DNA from: GCA-2794515 sp033763335
GTDB taxonomy: Bacteria; Chloroflexota; Anaerolineae; Aggregatilineales; Phototrophicaceae
Length of the DNA stretch: 45,351 bases
Direction of reading: 5' to 3'
NCBI GenBank assembly: GCA_033763335.1
Contig: JANRKU010000165.1
Span: 1-45,351, forward strand
Shown here: one piece after another, positions 33,329 through 41,586 of the stretch
How the letters are laid out: every line of letters starts with the position of its first letter
How positions within the stretch are numbered: the first letter of the stretch is position 1
Program-made: the position numbers and the translations under genes
Notes under the pieces: generated by a model
The model's input: the letters and a program-made list of their open reading frames with translations, nothing else
Told to the model about the DNA's origin: nothing
The model's database searches: none

Positions 33329-34138
33329 TTATATCACACCAGTTGCCAATGCTAATGCCACCAAACGTGGGTCATCAGAGACCAACGCCCGATTCAAATA
33401 ATGCTGGCTAAACATCACGGGCGAACTCGCCAATAACACCTGTGTGCGTGCGCGGGCAAGCACATTTAGCACCAACATCATATCTATTGCCCGCACAACC
33501 TTAATAGCGGGTTTGGGAGGCTCACTCTTTTTATCTTTATCATCCTCGTCATCGTCAAAAAAATCTTTTTTGGGCAAATATGACGGTGCCGCCAATTGCT
33601 TGACAAGGGCTTCATTTTCTAGCAAATACACAATGGATGCCCCTTTGAAGGCATATTTTTCCCACGATTTATCCATCATGGCTTGAATAGCTTTCACATC
33701 ATCGCCACCTTGCTCCAATTTGCGGACAACCAGCCGACTATCGCTATTTTCAAGCGTCACATCATGTCCCAAAAGCCGATAAAACGGGTCGCCTAAGCCC
33801 TTTAGCTCAAATTTGACTGCTACAGTATGCAAGGGGAATAACGCAAATTCGACTTGCTCGCGGGTAGGCAATGGGCGAAACGGTGGTGGGGGCGGTTGAG
33901 GCGGGTTGGTATTACCCGTCCCCCCACCAGATTTACCAGCGCCAAATGGCGCTCGTGAAAATGGGCTAGAGGGTGGCTGATTAGCAGGCGGTGGTGTATT
34001 CGTTGGTGAATTATTTTGTGGCGTGGTCGTAGGGCGACTCCCAAACCGATTGAGCAAACTTCCCCCTGAGCTAGGGGGGGGTTGTGGGGGCGGATTGTTA
34101 TTATTATCGGCAGGCGGGTTCTGATTTTGGTCGCTCAT
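33329..34138 (-). CDS. Linker protein of the MoxR-VWA operon, unknown family
   Basis: This is a 269-residue protein. Residues 1-93 are almost all Pro, Asn, Gln, Ser and Gly (NPPADNNNNPPPQPPP and similar) and must be disordered. The rest is a folded, mixed region (REQVEFALFPLHTVAVKFEL onward), with an acidic insert (DFFDDDEDDKDKK) and a helical end (NVLARARTQVLLASSPVMFS). I recognise no family. It overlaps the MoxR gene by four bases (ATGA) and precedes the VWA gene by 17 bases. The position between MoxR and VWA recalls the adaptor slot of MoxR-VMAP-VWA ternary systems; homology to VMAP is not shown. Confidence 0.82.
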   Translation of the reverse strand: MSDQNQNPPADNNNNPPPQPPPSSGGSLLNRFGSRPTTTPQNNSPTNTPPPANQPPSSPFSRAPFGAGKSGGGTGNTNPPQPPPPPFRPLPTREQVEFALFPLHTVAVKFELKGLGDPFYRLLGHDVTLENSDSRLVVRKLEQGGDDVKAIQAMMDKSWEKYAFKGASIVYLLENEALVKQLAAPSYLPKKDFFDDDEDDKDKKSEPPKPAIKVVRAIDMMLVLNVLARARTQVLLASSPVMFSQHYLNRALVSDDPRLVALALATGVI

Positions 34139-35598
34139 TTGAATGTCTCCTCATAAATCCCAAATAATTTGAGGTCTTCTTGAAATTGTTGTAGTGCCTC
34201 GACCCAGCTTGTATTCCGCCACCATGCAGGAAAACCATGTAACAAATAATTGCGTTCTAGGCGGAACAATGGGCTTTCTTCCCTGCCCACTTGGTTATCT
34301 ATCCAGCCACGAATTTCGTTCCAAAGGGTTGCATCTGCCGAATTTTGGGCAAATGATTGTTGGGCAAATCTTGGAGACAAAATATGATGCGAGAGTTGTG
34401 CCAATGGCTCAAATGCCGATGGGTCTAAATCGCGCTTGGTATGAAATGCCAAGAACATCGCCACCGCCAGCCCCATTTGTCGCGCATCAGAATTTTCTGC
34501 GCTCAATGTTTGGGTGATAATGCGGGATAAATCGGCATCATCTAAGCCAAGTTCATCTGCCATCACCACACGCCGCGCCATGTCATATTCGCTCAAAACT
34601 TGTCGCCATTTGTCATCTTCCAAATATTGCGCCAATTCCCATGCTTGCTTATGCAGAGCAATGAGTTTCACATGACTGGGTGGCACTTCATTCGCCGTTT
34701 GGGGCATCCCATAGAGCAATGCCAATTCTGCGCTGTCTTGTGGGTCTACATCCTCCCCTTCCAAGACAATCCGTGCCGCATGAATGGCGACAACACTCCG
34801 CGCCAACATCCGCGCACGGCGTGGACTTTGGGGTAATTGTGCCTGTTCCAACAAATCCATCAGGCTCACCACATAATCCCCAAGCCATACCGCAAAACTC
34901 GCCTCAATTTCTGGCACGAGCGCCGCGACTTCTGCGACCATTTCTGCCAAACCAATGTCATAATGCTCTGGGGCATCATTTTCATCCCATGCCACCACCG
35001 CACGCCGTTCTTCTTTGGTGAGGTTAGACCAATTTGGCACCATCACCACAAACGGAAAGCGGTCTGTGAGCGCGGGGTCTAACGGTTCAGACCCCAAGTA
35101 ATAAGTCCCACTGTTGGCGAGTAAATTGGGGTCTTCTGGTGCAGGCGGGTTCATCGCAGACCAACGATGATGGAGCTTATCTAATTTAATGCCCACCACC
35201 CGCCGTTCATGGATAATTGGGTATAATTTATTTTGTAAATCGGGTCTGCACCGTGATATTTCATCAAAAAAAACAAATCCCGCGTCCCAGATGGTGCTAG
35301 GGGTTGGGAAAAATTTCAGCGTTTCGGTCTCTTTATCTGGGAGTGGAAGCCCCACCAAATCATCATAATTAATGAGCGCGGAGTTGTAGTGGCGCATAGA
35401 CAAGCGGAGTGCCATTGCCAAACGTTCTACCAACAACGATTTTGCAGTGCCATGCGGTCCTACCAGCAATAATGGCGACTCGATGGCGAGCGCCGCAAGT
35501 AAGATGGGGTCTAAGTGCGACCACCCCTGTATATTCAGTGCTGTGGTGACAGCACGGCGGGAGTGGGTTACATCTGGTAATTTGTAGTTATCTAGCAT
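34135..35598 (-). CDS. MoxR-family AAA+ ATPase
   Basis: This protein of about 487 residues has a Walker A GPHGTAKS at 47-54, Walker B FVFFDEISR near 108-116, and TDRFPFVV with the arginine of the sensor region. The C-terminal half is an unfamiliar helical region of 250 residues. MoxR proteins act as chaperone-like ATPases for VWA partners; the VWA protein two genes downstream is the likely client. The ATG at 35598 has AGGGGAG upstream; an in-frame codon at 35661 adds unrelated residues. Mg-chelatase subunits are less likely because of the peptidase domain in the partner. It is divergent from the dead-Rel ATPase gene. Confidence 0.9.
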   Translation of the reverse strand: MLDNYKLPDVTHSRRAVTTALNIQGWSHLDPILLAALAIESPLLLVGPHGTAKSLLVERLAMALRLSMRHYNSALINYDDLVGLPLPDKETETLKFFPTPSTIWDAGFVFFDEISRCRPDLQNKLYPIIHERRVVGIKLDKLHHRWSAMNPPAPEDPNLLANSGTYYLGSEPLDPALTDRFPFVVMVPNWSNLTKEERRAVVAWDENDAPEHYDIGLAEMVAEVAALVPEIEASFAVWLGDYVVSLMDLLEQAQLPQSPRRARMLARSVVAIHAARIVLEGEDVDPQDSAELALLYGMPQTANEVPPSHVKLIALHKQAWELAQYLEDDKWRQVLSEYDMARRVVMADELGLDDADLSRIITQTLSAENSDARQMGLAVAMFLAFHTKRDLDPSAFEPLAQLSHHILSPRFAQQSFAQNSADATLWNEIRGWIDNQVGREESPLFRLERNYLLHGFPAWWRNTSWVEALQQFQEDLKLFGIYEETFK

Positions 35599-35636
35599 GT
35601 TGCGCTCCCCTATAAAACGCTGATAAAATAATAGGC

Positions 35637-35659
35637 GAATTGTGTAACTTTCACAATTC
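35637..35659. promoter_or_regulatory. Inverted repeat in the moxR leader
   Basis: GAATTGTG / CACAATTC arms (8 bp) with a seven-base spacer lie between the predicted moxR start site (about 35679) and its ATG. It may be an operator or an RNA hairpin. It resembles a CRP site, but the spacing is one base short. Confidence 0.4.
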
Positions 35660-35685
35660 ACTCAATATACTCAAAATTGTACGAG

Positions 35686-35691
35686 ATTATA
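35686..35691 (-). promoter_or_regulatory. -10 element of the moxR operon
   Basis: TATAAT on the minus strand predicts a start near 35679. No good -35 is visible. It overlaps the ATACACAA arm of the interleaved repeats. Confidence 0.45.
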
Positions 35692-35728
35692 CACAAATAC
35701 GCAAGTACCTTATTGTGTATCTTGCGTA
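35689..35728. promoter_or_regulatory. Interleaved inverted repeats between the two divergent operons
   Basis: ATACACAA (35689-35696) and TACGCAAG (35698-35705) are each repeated as the complement in the same order: TTGTGTAT (35713-35720) and CTTGCGTA (35721-35728). The arms thus interleave (A B A' B'). They overlap the moxR -10 on one side and the -35 of the dead-Rel gene on the other, as expected for an operator that controls both. Confidence 0.5.
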
Positions 35729-35750
35729 AATTGAGAAAATCTCTCATAAT
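35722..35750 (+). promoter_or_regulatory. Promoter of the dead-Rel/ATPase operon
   Basis: TTGCGT and CATAAT are 17 bases apart, predicting a start near 35757. The spacer also holds a short TGAGA-N5-TCTCA inverted repeat (35732-35746). Confidence 0.5.
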
Positions 35751-35818
35751 TGAAATACAAGACAAGCAAGTTGTCTTTCTTTGCGTTATGTATAAGGAGT
35801 GTCTGGGCAAAAAAGTAT

Positions 35819-38800
35819 ATGGTCACAAACCCCACCATCCACTTATCTGAGGAATTTATCCTCGCCAAAAATACGCTTCATCAATGGATTCAAGATGAAG
35901 CTGTTCATCGGCGTTGCGATGATTTAATCGAATTGTTACAAGAATGGGGTCTGACCTATCATAGCCAAGTGGGAGCATGTTTGTTGCCCGTATTGCAACA
36001 AAACCTCAATGACACCCTGATGAACACACAATTTAGTGAGCGTGCCATCCACCTCTGTCGTGTTACCCAATCCATTTTAACGCCCAATAAGAGCAAATCT
36101 GCCACACCACGCGCCATCCGCGCCGAACATTTACGCAAATGTTATAAGCTCGCCTATACTGATAGCGAAGCCCTATTATTCATTTTGGGGATACGACTGG
36201 TCAGTTTGGGCGATATTGATAGACTCAATACAGAGGAACGGATTCATTGGGCAGAAGATAATCTCAATCATTATTTGCCCGTATTTGAATTACTCGGACT
36301 CAAAAATTATGCCCAAGCCTTGCGTGATATTAGCCTGCGCCTCACCAATAAACCCCTCTATCAGGAATTAGAAGCACAAATAGAAGCCTATTACACGGCA
36401 CATCAGGTGATATTCACCCAATTCCAGCGTCAAATATCGGAATTATTCACATCTAATGAGATTCAAGACGCATGGATAAAACCCCAAGAATTATCACCAG
36501 CCAATTTATATACACTGACACAAGAGCCCCCATCCACCACGCCAACATTGCCTAAACAACTCATTATAGACATCCTCTTAGACCAAGAAAGTGCGTGCTA
36601 TCGGGCATTAGGACTCTTACATGGGCAATTTTTACCCACCAAGCCTGTTATAGATGGATTAGCCGCCCCGCGCCATAACGGGTATCGTGCGCTTTCCACC
36701 ACCATCGCCTATCCACCTAACCATCTCATCATGGTCAATATTCGCACACATGAGGCAGAAAAAATCAATACACATGGCATTTTGGGGACATCGCGCACAG
36801 GTGAATTACTCAGAAATGTTTGGTGGAACACACCCAACCCCACCATCAGCCAAAAATCCACGACTCCGAATGACCCTATCGGCGTATTTGCGCCCGATGG
36901 TCGCTGGATTTACCCATTACAACAAGGCTTTACTGTGTTGGATTTTGCCTTTCGGATACATTCTGAACTCGGCGCGTATGCCCATCGCTTTTGGGTGAAT
37001 GGCAAACCTGCCGTCCATCATTATGCGCTCCATCATACCGATTTAGTCGAAATTGATTTTGACCGTCATACACCCCATATCACCGCCGATTGGTTATCAT
37101 CTGCCTATTCTGCAAAAACACGCCGTCATATCAAGACATTCCTCAAGCGTCATCACCCCCCTACCCCAGAGGCAACCAATAATCCAACGGGACGCGGACG
37201 CATTGAGGCGGTATTAGAGCGCGAAATGGGCATTTATCGGCTACGATTTTCTGCCGAACAAATTGAGGCAAAGCTAAAGCGATGGGCAATATCGCAAAAT
37301 TACGCCGATACAGAAGCCTTATATCAAGCCGTTGAATTAGGCAATATCACCGCCGATGAGGTCGTATGCACCCTCATTGAAGAAGAATTTATCCCGCATA
37401 TCATCCGTTCTGATGGCAAAAAAATCAATTATGGGCGTGTGCGCTTATGTCGCTGTTGGATGATGGCAGAAGAACATATTAAATGGACTATCGGGTCACG
37501 TATTGCCATCAATACCCCTATCGTCGGGCGTATGATAGGCAAAGATAAGCCCATGTTGATGGTACACCGCACCGATTGCCTCAATGCCCCATCGCCAGAG
37601 GATGCCATTCGCCTAAATTGGCAAAAACCGACCACCAATCATGAATCAGCAGAGATTATCATTCATGCACCATTTCGATTTGGTGTTCCAAGCGTCATTT
37701 TACACAAACTCGAATCGCGCCAGAAAACGGATGCAAAAGATGGGCTAGTCTTACATCGTTTCCAATCGGAGACCAATGCCTATCAAACGACCATCACCTG
37801 TACCATCTCCGCACCTAATATGGATATCATCACCGCTTTAGAAGAAGATTTGCAAGCCCTTCAAGCGCGTGGCGATATTTTGGATTTTTCCTTTTGGGGC
37901 TTATTCCACAGCGAACATATCCATTTATCGGGCAAATTTGATAAGCGCCAACATAACCCATATACCCTCAAGCAAATTCGTGACCAAGCGATGTTTTTTG
38001 GGCGTGATGAAGAGATTAAGCGTGTCATTCAATATCTCAAAGAGGGCGAAACCTTCATCGTGTTATATGGTCAAAAACGCATTGGCAAAACATCGCTCAT
38101 GGAGCATTTGGCGGGGCATTTACTCCCCAAAACGACCGATATGTTGCCCATTTTCTTCGATGCACTCAGTTTAGCACCGTTTAACACTGTATCGCTCTTA
38201 CGCGGACTCATCGAAACCGCCACACCGCATATCACCCGCGCTATCAAACGCGCCACACTCCCCACCGAGTTGCGCTTGCGTCCGCCAGAATTGCAACAAA
38301 ACCCCTTTACCTATTTTGCCGAATGGGTCAAACGGGTCGAAAAAAGGCTCGGCAACAAACGCCTATTATTCATGATTGACGAATTCACCCGTGCAGAAGA
38401 AGAATTTCGGCGTGGGCAGGTAGACGAATCATTTTTCAGTGGATTTCAATGGTTGGCAGGCAATCAGCATATCGGCTTCTTTATTTGTGTCCATGACCAC
38501 ATTTATCGGCATAATACACAAAGTTGGGGTTTCCTTCAACGCGGACATCCACTATATTTACGCACGCTCGATAAACAAGCCGCCAGAAAGCTCATTCAAT
38601 TGCCCTTACAATCCCTCTATCAATTCGATGATGGCGTGGTAGACGATATTTTGGATTTAACCAATGGACACCCCTATTTTATTCAGGCGATTTGTCTCGA
38701 ATTGAGTGTCCACATGGCAAAACAAGATACACGGCATATCACACCCGATGATTTGCAAGTAGCGATTGGCATTGTGTTATACAACGGTGAGCATTATTTC

Positions 38801-39103
38801 AATCATTTTCATAATCGTGTCGAGAATTTAATCAATAATGTACTAAAGTGTGTGGCGCTCCTCGCTAATGATGACGAAAACCAATGGGTCGAGCGCGACA
38901 AAATTCAAGAAACCGCCTTAGAGTGGCAATTAGGCAACCGCATCAGTATTTCCGAGAGCATCGGCGCACTCTATCAGGCGGGTATTATCGAAGCGCAAAA
39001 AATCAATACAAAAGTAGCCTATCGTATTCCTATCAAATTATTTCAGTTTTGGCTACGACAAAGCACTCATCCATTGATTAAATCCGACATCCAACGCAAT
39101 TAA
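35819..39103 (+). CDS. Catalytically dead RelA/SpoT homologue fused to a STAND-like P-loop ATPase
   Basis: The protein has 1,094 residues. Residues 28-180 follow the Rel HD domain (AEHLRKCYKLAY, then NHYLPVFELLGLKNY), but the HD pair reads PV (CLLPV) and the LADRLHN box reads LGIRLVS. Residues 245-320 follow the ppGpp synthetase (CYRALGLLHGQFLP, APRHNGYRALSTTI, IRT), but the catalytic Glu before QIRT is Met and the G-loop with its Asp is missing. A TGS domain (352-415, VLDFAFRIHSELG, WVNGK), a helical part, a Cys/ZFD-like region (RLCRCW to VHRTDC, 541-584) and an ACT-like stretch follow. Residues 725-1094 are an ATPase (FGRDEEI, GQKRIGKTS, LLFMIDEF, TNGHPYFIQ) with a winged-helix end. The start is uncertain: AAGGAG lies 19 bases away. 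Confidence 0.85.
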   Translation: MVTNPTIHLSEEFILAKNTLHQWIQDEAVHRRCDDLIELLQEWGLTYHSQVGACLLPVLQQNLNDTLMNTQFSERAIHLCRVTQSILTPNKSKSATPRAIRAEHLRKCYKLAYTDSEALLFILGIRLVSLGDIDRLNTEERIHWAEDNLNHYLPVFELLGLKNYAQALRDISLRLTNKPLYQELEAQIEAYYTAHQVIFTQFQRQISELFTSNEIQDAWIKPQELSPANLYTLTQEPPSTTPTLPKQLIIDILLDQESACYRALGLLHGQFLPTKPVIDGLAAPRHNGYRALSTTIAYPPNHLIMVNIRTHEAEKINTHGILGTSRTGELLRNVWWNTPNPTISQKSTTPNDPIGVFAPDGRWIYPLQQGFTVLDFAFRIHSELGAYAHRFWVNGKPAVHHYALHHTDLVEIDFDRHTPHITADWLSSAYSAKTRRHIKTFLKRHHPPTPEATNNPTGRGRIEAVLEREMGIYRLRFSAEQIEAKLKRWAISQNYADTEALYQAVELGNITADEVVCTLIEEEFIPHIIRSDGKKINYGRVRLCRCWMMAEEHIKWTIGSRIAINTPIVGRMIGKDKPMLMVHRTDCLNAPSPEDAIRLNWQKPTTNHESAEIIIHAPFRFGVPSVILHKLESRQKTDAKDGLVLHRFQSETNAYQTTITCTISAPNMDIITALEEDLQALQARGDILDFSFWGLFHSEHIHLSGKFDKRQHNPYTLKQIRDQAMFFGRDEEIKRVIQYLKEGETFIVLYGQKRIGKTSLMEHLAGHLLPKTTDMLPIFFDALSLAPFNTVSLLRGLIETATPHITRAIKRATLPTELRLRPPELQQNPFTYFAEWVKRVEKRLGNKRLLFMIDEFTRAEEEFRRGQVDESFFSGFQWLAGNQHIGFFICVHDHIYRHNTQSWGFLQRGHPLYLRTLDKQAARKLIQLPLQSLYQFDDGVVDDILDLTNGHPYFIQAICLELSVHMAKQDTRHITPDDLQVAIGIVLYNGEHYFNHFHNRVENLINNVLKCVALLANDDENQWVERDKIQETALEWQLGNRISISESIGALYQAGIIEAQKINTKVAYRIPIKLFQFWLRQSTHPLIKSDIQRN

Positions 39104-39118
39104 CCAAGGATAACAGTC

Positions 39119-40549
39119 ATGAACACCTCACAAAATCCCTATTCCAGACTCCTCCACTTGTTCGATGCCGACCATTTTTATGGGCGTGCCGACGAAATTG
39201 TCGTCATTTTACAGGTGATAACCGCGCCACATCCGACCAGCCAAGCCATTTATGGCAGTCGGACAATTGGCAAAACCGCCCTGCTTCATTACCTAAAAGA
39301 CCCCAATGGCGCAGTAAAAACATATCACGATTTTGTTCATACTGCCTATCAAGTCGGTGGTGGCAGATATTTGCATTTTATCTATATCAATCTCAATTTA
39401 TTCACCCCAGATGATGAATTATTTTTTATCCTCATGATGAGCCTAGAAAATAGCGTGGATGAAGATGATTGCCCCATCCAAGATTTTAACTTTGCCTTCT
39501 ATGATGACCAAATGACCAAACAACACTTGCATAGTATTTTGCGTGATACCCTCAAAAAATTGGATGATATGGGTGTGCGCGTGGTCTTTTTGTTGGATGA
39601 TTTTGATAATGCCGTGATGATACTGACCATAGAAGATGACCATCTCCTGCGCGTATTGGCGGATATTGCCCCATTCATCATTGCCACCGAAAAACCGATT
39701 CCAGAATTACGCCCAGAAATTGTCGAAACATCGCCCCTATTGGGGATTTTGCGCCCAAGCGCATTGGGGCTACTTTCAGAAGAATCGGCAAAATTGCTCA
39801 TCAAACATCCCGCGCAAAGTGCCAATATCACCATATCTGATGATGAAGCACTATTTTTAATTGCCATTGGCGGAAAACACCCTTTCTTATTACTATCGGT
39901 ATGCGAATTTTATTTCAATATGCGCCGAGATTATCCCGATTTGCCAAAACTCATCGCCCAACCAGATAATCGCAATGTCAAAAATCAATTCATCAGCCGA
40001 TTGCTCAACCTCACCCATGTAAAAACGGTTTTACAACGCACATGGTCGGGGTTATCCATAGAGGAACAACGGGTTTTATTACGTATTGCCGATGAAAATG
40101 ATAATCCAAAAGCCTCAGATGCCATCCTCATCGCAGGGCGTTTGGTGAATAAAGCCCTCGCAGAACTCGATTTTCAGCATGGGATTTATCATGTAACGGG
40201 CGGGTTATTGCAAGAATATCTCAGTCGCTATGCCACCACGCCCCCACAACCCAAAATATCTACCCAAACGATGATTGCGACCAATACCAAGCAACTCATC
40301 CAATCGCTATCACCCATAGACCGCAATGTGTTCTATTATTTGGTCAAAAATCCCAACCGAGTATGCACATTTGATGAATTATTAGATGCTGTTTGGACAG
40401 ATACCGATAAATCAAAACGGGCATTAGAGGCGGCTATACACCGTTTGCGCCGTCATTTAACCGATGGAGAAGAAATTCAAAATATTCGCGGACGTGGTTA
40501 TAAATATGTCACTAGCCCCACCAGCCAACCTGCCAAAATGACCGATTAA
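39119..40549 (+). CDS. STAND-like P-loop ATPase with C-terminal OmpR-type winged helix
   Basis: The protein has 476 residues. The N-terminal ATPase starts YGRADEIVVIL, with Walker A GSRTIGKTA at 44-52 and Walker B VVFLLDDFDNA near 155. It is the same type of ATPase as that at the end of the upstream gene. Residues 400-470 form an OmpR/PhoB-type DNA-binding domain (FDELLDAVW, ALEAAIHRLRRHL, IRGRGYKYV). It starts 15 bases behind the dead-Rel gene, with AAGGA before the ATG, so the two form one operon. The likely role is nucleotide-controlled transcription regulation, perhaps switched by the partner ATPase through contact of the two related domains. No receiver domain is present. Confidence 0.88.
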   Translation: MNTSQNPYSRLLHLFDADHFYGRADEIVVILQVITAPHPTSQAIYGSRTIGKTALLHYLKDPNGAVKTYHDFVHTAYQVGGGRYLHFIYINLNLFTPDDELFFILMMSLENSVDEDDCPIQDFNFAFYDDQMTKQHLHSILRDTLKKLDDMGVRVVFLLDDFDNAVMILTIEDDHLLRVLADIAPFIIATEKPIPELRPEIVETSPLLGILRPSALGLLSEESAKLLIKHPAQSANITISDDEALFLIAIGGKHPFLLLSVCEFYFNMRRDYPDLPKLIAQPDNRNVKNQFISRLLNLTHVKTVLQRTWSGLSIEEQRVLLRIADENDNPKASDAILIAGRLVNKALAELDFQHGIYHVTGGLLQEYLSRYATTPPQPKISTQTMIATNTKQLIQSLSPIDRNVFYYLVKNPNRVCTFDELLDAVWTDTDKSKRALEAAIHRLRRHLTDGEEIQNIRGRGYKYVTSPTSQPAKMTD

Positions 40550-40554
40550 ACACA

Positions 40555-40589
40555 ATGACGATGTGAGCATGTTATGCTTACATCGTCAT
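40555..40589 (+). terminator. Long hairpin behind the ATPase operon
   Basis: A 16-bp stem (ATGACGATGTGAGCAT and complement, one G-U pair) with a three-base loop lies five bases after the stop codon. No T run follows, so it may stabilise the 3' end rather than terminate. Confidence 0.5.
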
Positions 40590-40758
40590 AAAATCACCAA
40601 CATAAAAAATCAATTCGCCGAGTATCATATAATTATAATAGCATCAAGATCCTAATAAACCAGCACATATGTTACCCAGATGGCTAATTTATTTTGATAT
40701 ATAACAACTTTGTGGCAAAATACACGCTAATTTTATGGAGCTATAAAAGGACAAGTGT

Positions 40759-41568
40759 GTGGAAGAACTTATTAAAATCATCATACTAGGCATTGTGGAA
40801 GGCATCACCGAATTTTTGCCCATTTCTTCTACGGGACATCTCGTTGTTTTTAGCAACCTGCTCAATTCAGAAATGGCACGGCTAGGAGGTACATTTGAAA
40901 TATTTATCCAACTCGGCGCAGTCGTCGCAGTGGTCATTTATTATTTTGGCGATATTCGCAAGCAAGTCGTCACGGTGCATAAAGACCCTATGGTTCAACG
41001 TCTTTGGCTCAATATCATCATTGCATCTGTGCCTGCGGCAATATTAGGCTTTTTGGCGCGTGACTTCATCAAAGACACGCTCTTCACCCCATTGGTGATT
41101 GCCATCGCCCTCATCGTTGGGGGCATCATCTTCATCCTTGTGGAACGCAATCCAAAACCCACAGAACCAGACCAAACACTAGATAGCATTACACTCAAAC
41201 AAGCTGGAATTATCGGCATATTTCAGGCAATCGCCGTGATTCCGGGCGTGTCTCGTTCTGGCGCGAGTATCATCGGCGGGTTACTCAATGGGATTAACCG
41301 CGATATCATCACCAAATTTTCCTTTTATTTGGCAATCCCTATTTTGGGTGGCGCGACTATCATAGACCTTATTCTGAGCCTCGATGAATTACAGGGTAAT
41401 GACCTCATTTACCTCATCGTTGGCGCGATTGTCTCTGGTATAGTCGCATGGCTTGCCATTCGCTGGTTAATTGCTTATGTTTCTAAAAACAGTTTTATGA
41501 TTTTTGGATATTATCGTATCATTGCGGGCATCATCATTTTAATTTTGCTAGGAATCAATGTCTTATAA
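40759..41568 (+). CDS. uppP: Undecaprenyl-diphosphatase
   Basis: This 269-residue integral membrane protein has about eight segments. EFLPISSTGHLVV near residue 17 and PGVSRSGASIIGG near 160 are the two conserved BacA/UppP active-site motifs. It dephosphorylates undecaprenyl diphosphate to recycle the lipid carrier of peptidoglycan synthesis; overproduction of this family gives bacitracin resistance. The start is GTG at 40759 with AAAGGA upstream. It lies 209 bases behind the ATPase operon and is probably not part of it. Confidence 0.95.
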   Translation: MEELIKIIILGIVEGITEFLPISSTGHLVVFSNLLNSEMARLGGTFEIFIQLGAVVAVVIYYFGDIRKQVVTVHKDPMVQRLWLNIIIASVPAAILGFLARDFIKDTLFTPLVIAIALIVGGIIFILVERNPKPTEPDQTLDSITLKQAGIIGIFQAIAVIPGVSRSGASIIGGLLNGINRDIITKFSFYLAIPILGGATIIDLILSLDELQGNDLIYLIVGAIVSGIVAWLAIRWLIAYVSKNSFMIFGYYRIIAGIIILILLGINVL

Positions 41569-41586
41569 TAATTTAGGAGTGCCAAT

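Noticed and set aside
31917..35598. Mg-chelatase-like BchI/BchD pair
   Set aside because: The VWA protein has an HExxH-type peptidase motif and no Mg-chelatase motifs, and no tetrapyrrole genes are near.
35637..35659. Second CRP site
   Set aside because: The TGTG and CACA arms are one base too close for the TGTGA-N6-TCACA consensus.
35819..39103. Active ppGpp synthetase/hydrolase
   Set aside because: Residues needed for both reactions are missing in the corresponding motifs.
40759..41568. UppP as part of the dead-Rel ATPase system
   Set aside because: A 209-base gap with a long hairpin separates it, and UppP is a housekeeping envelope gene.
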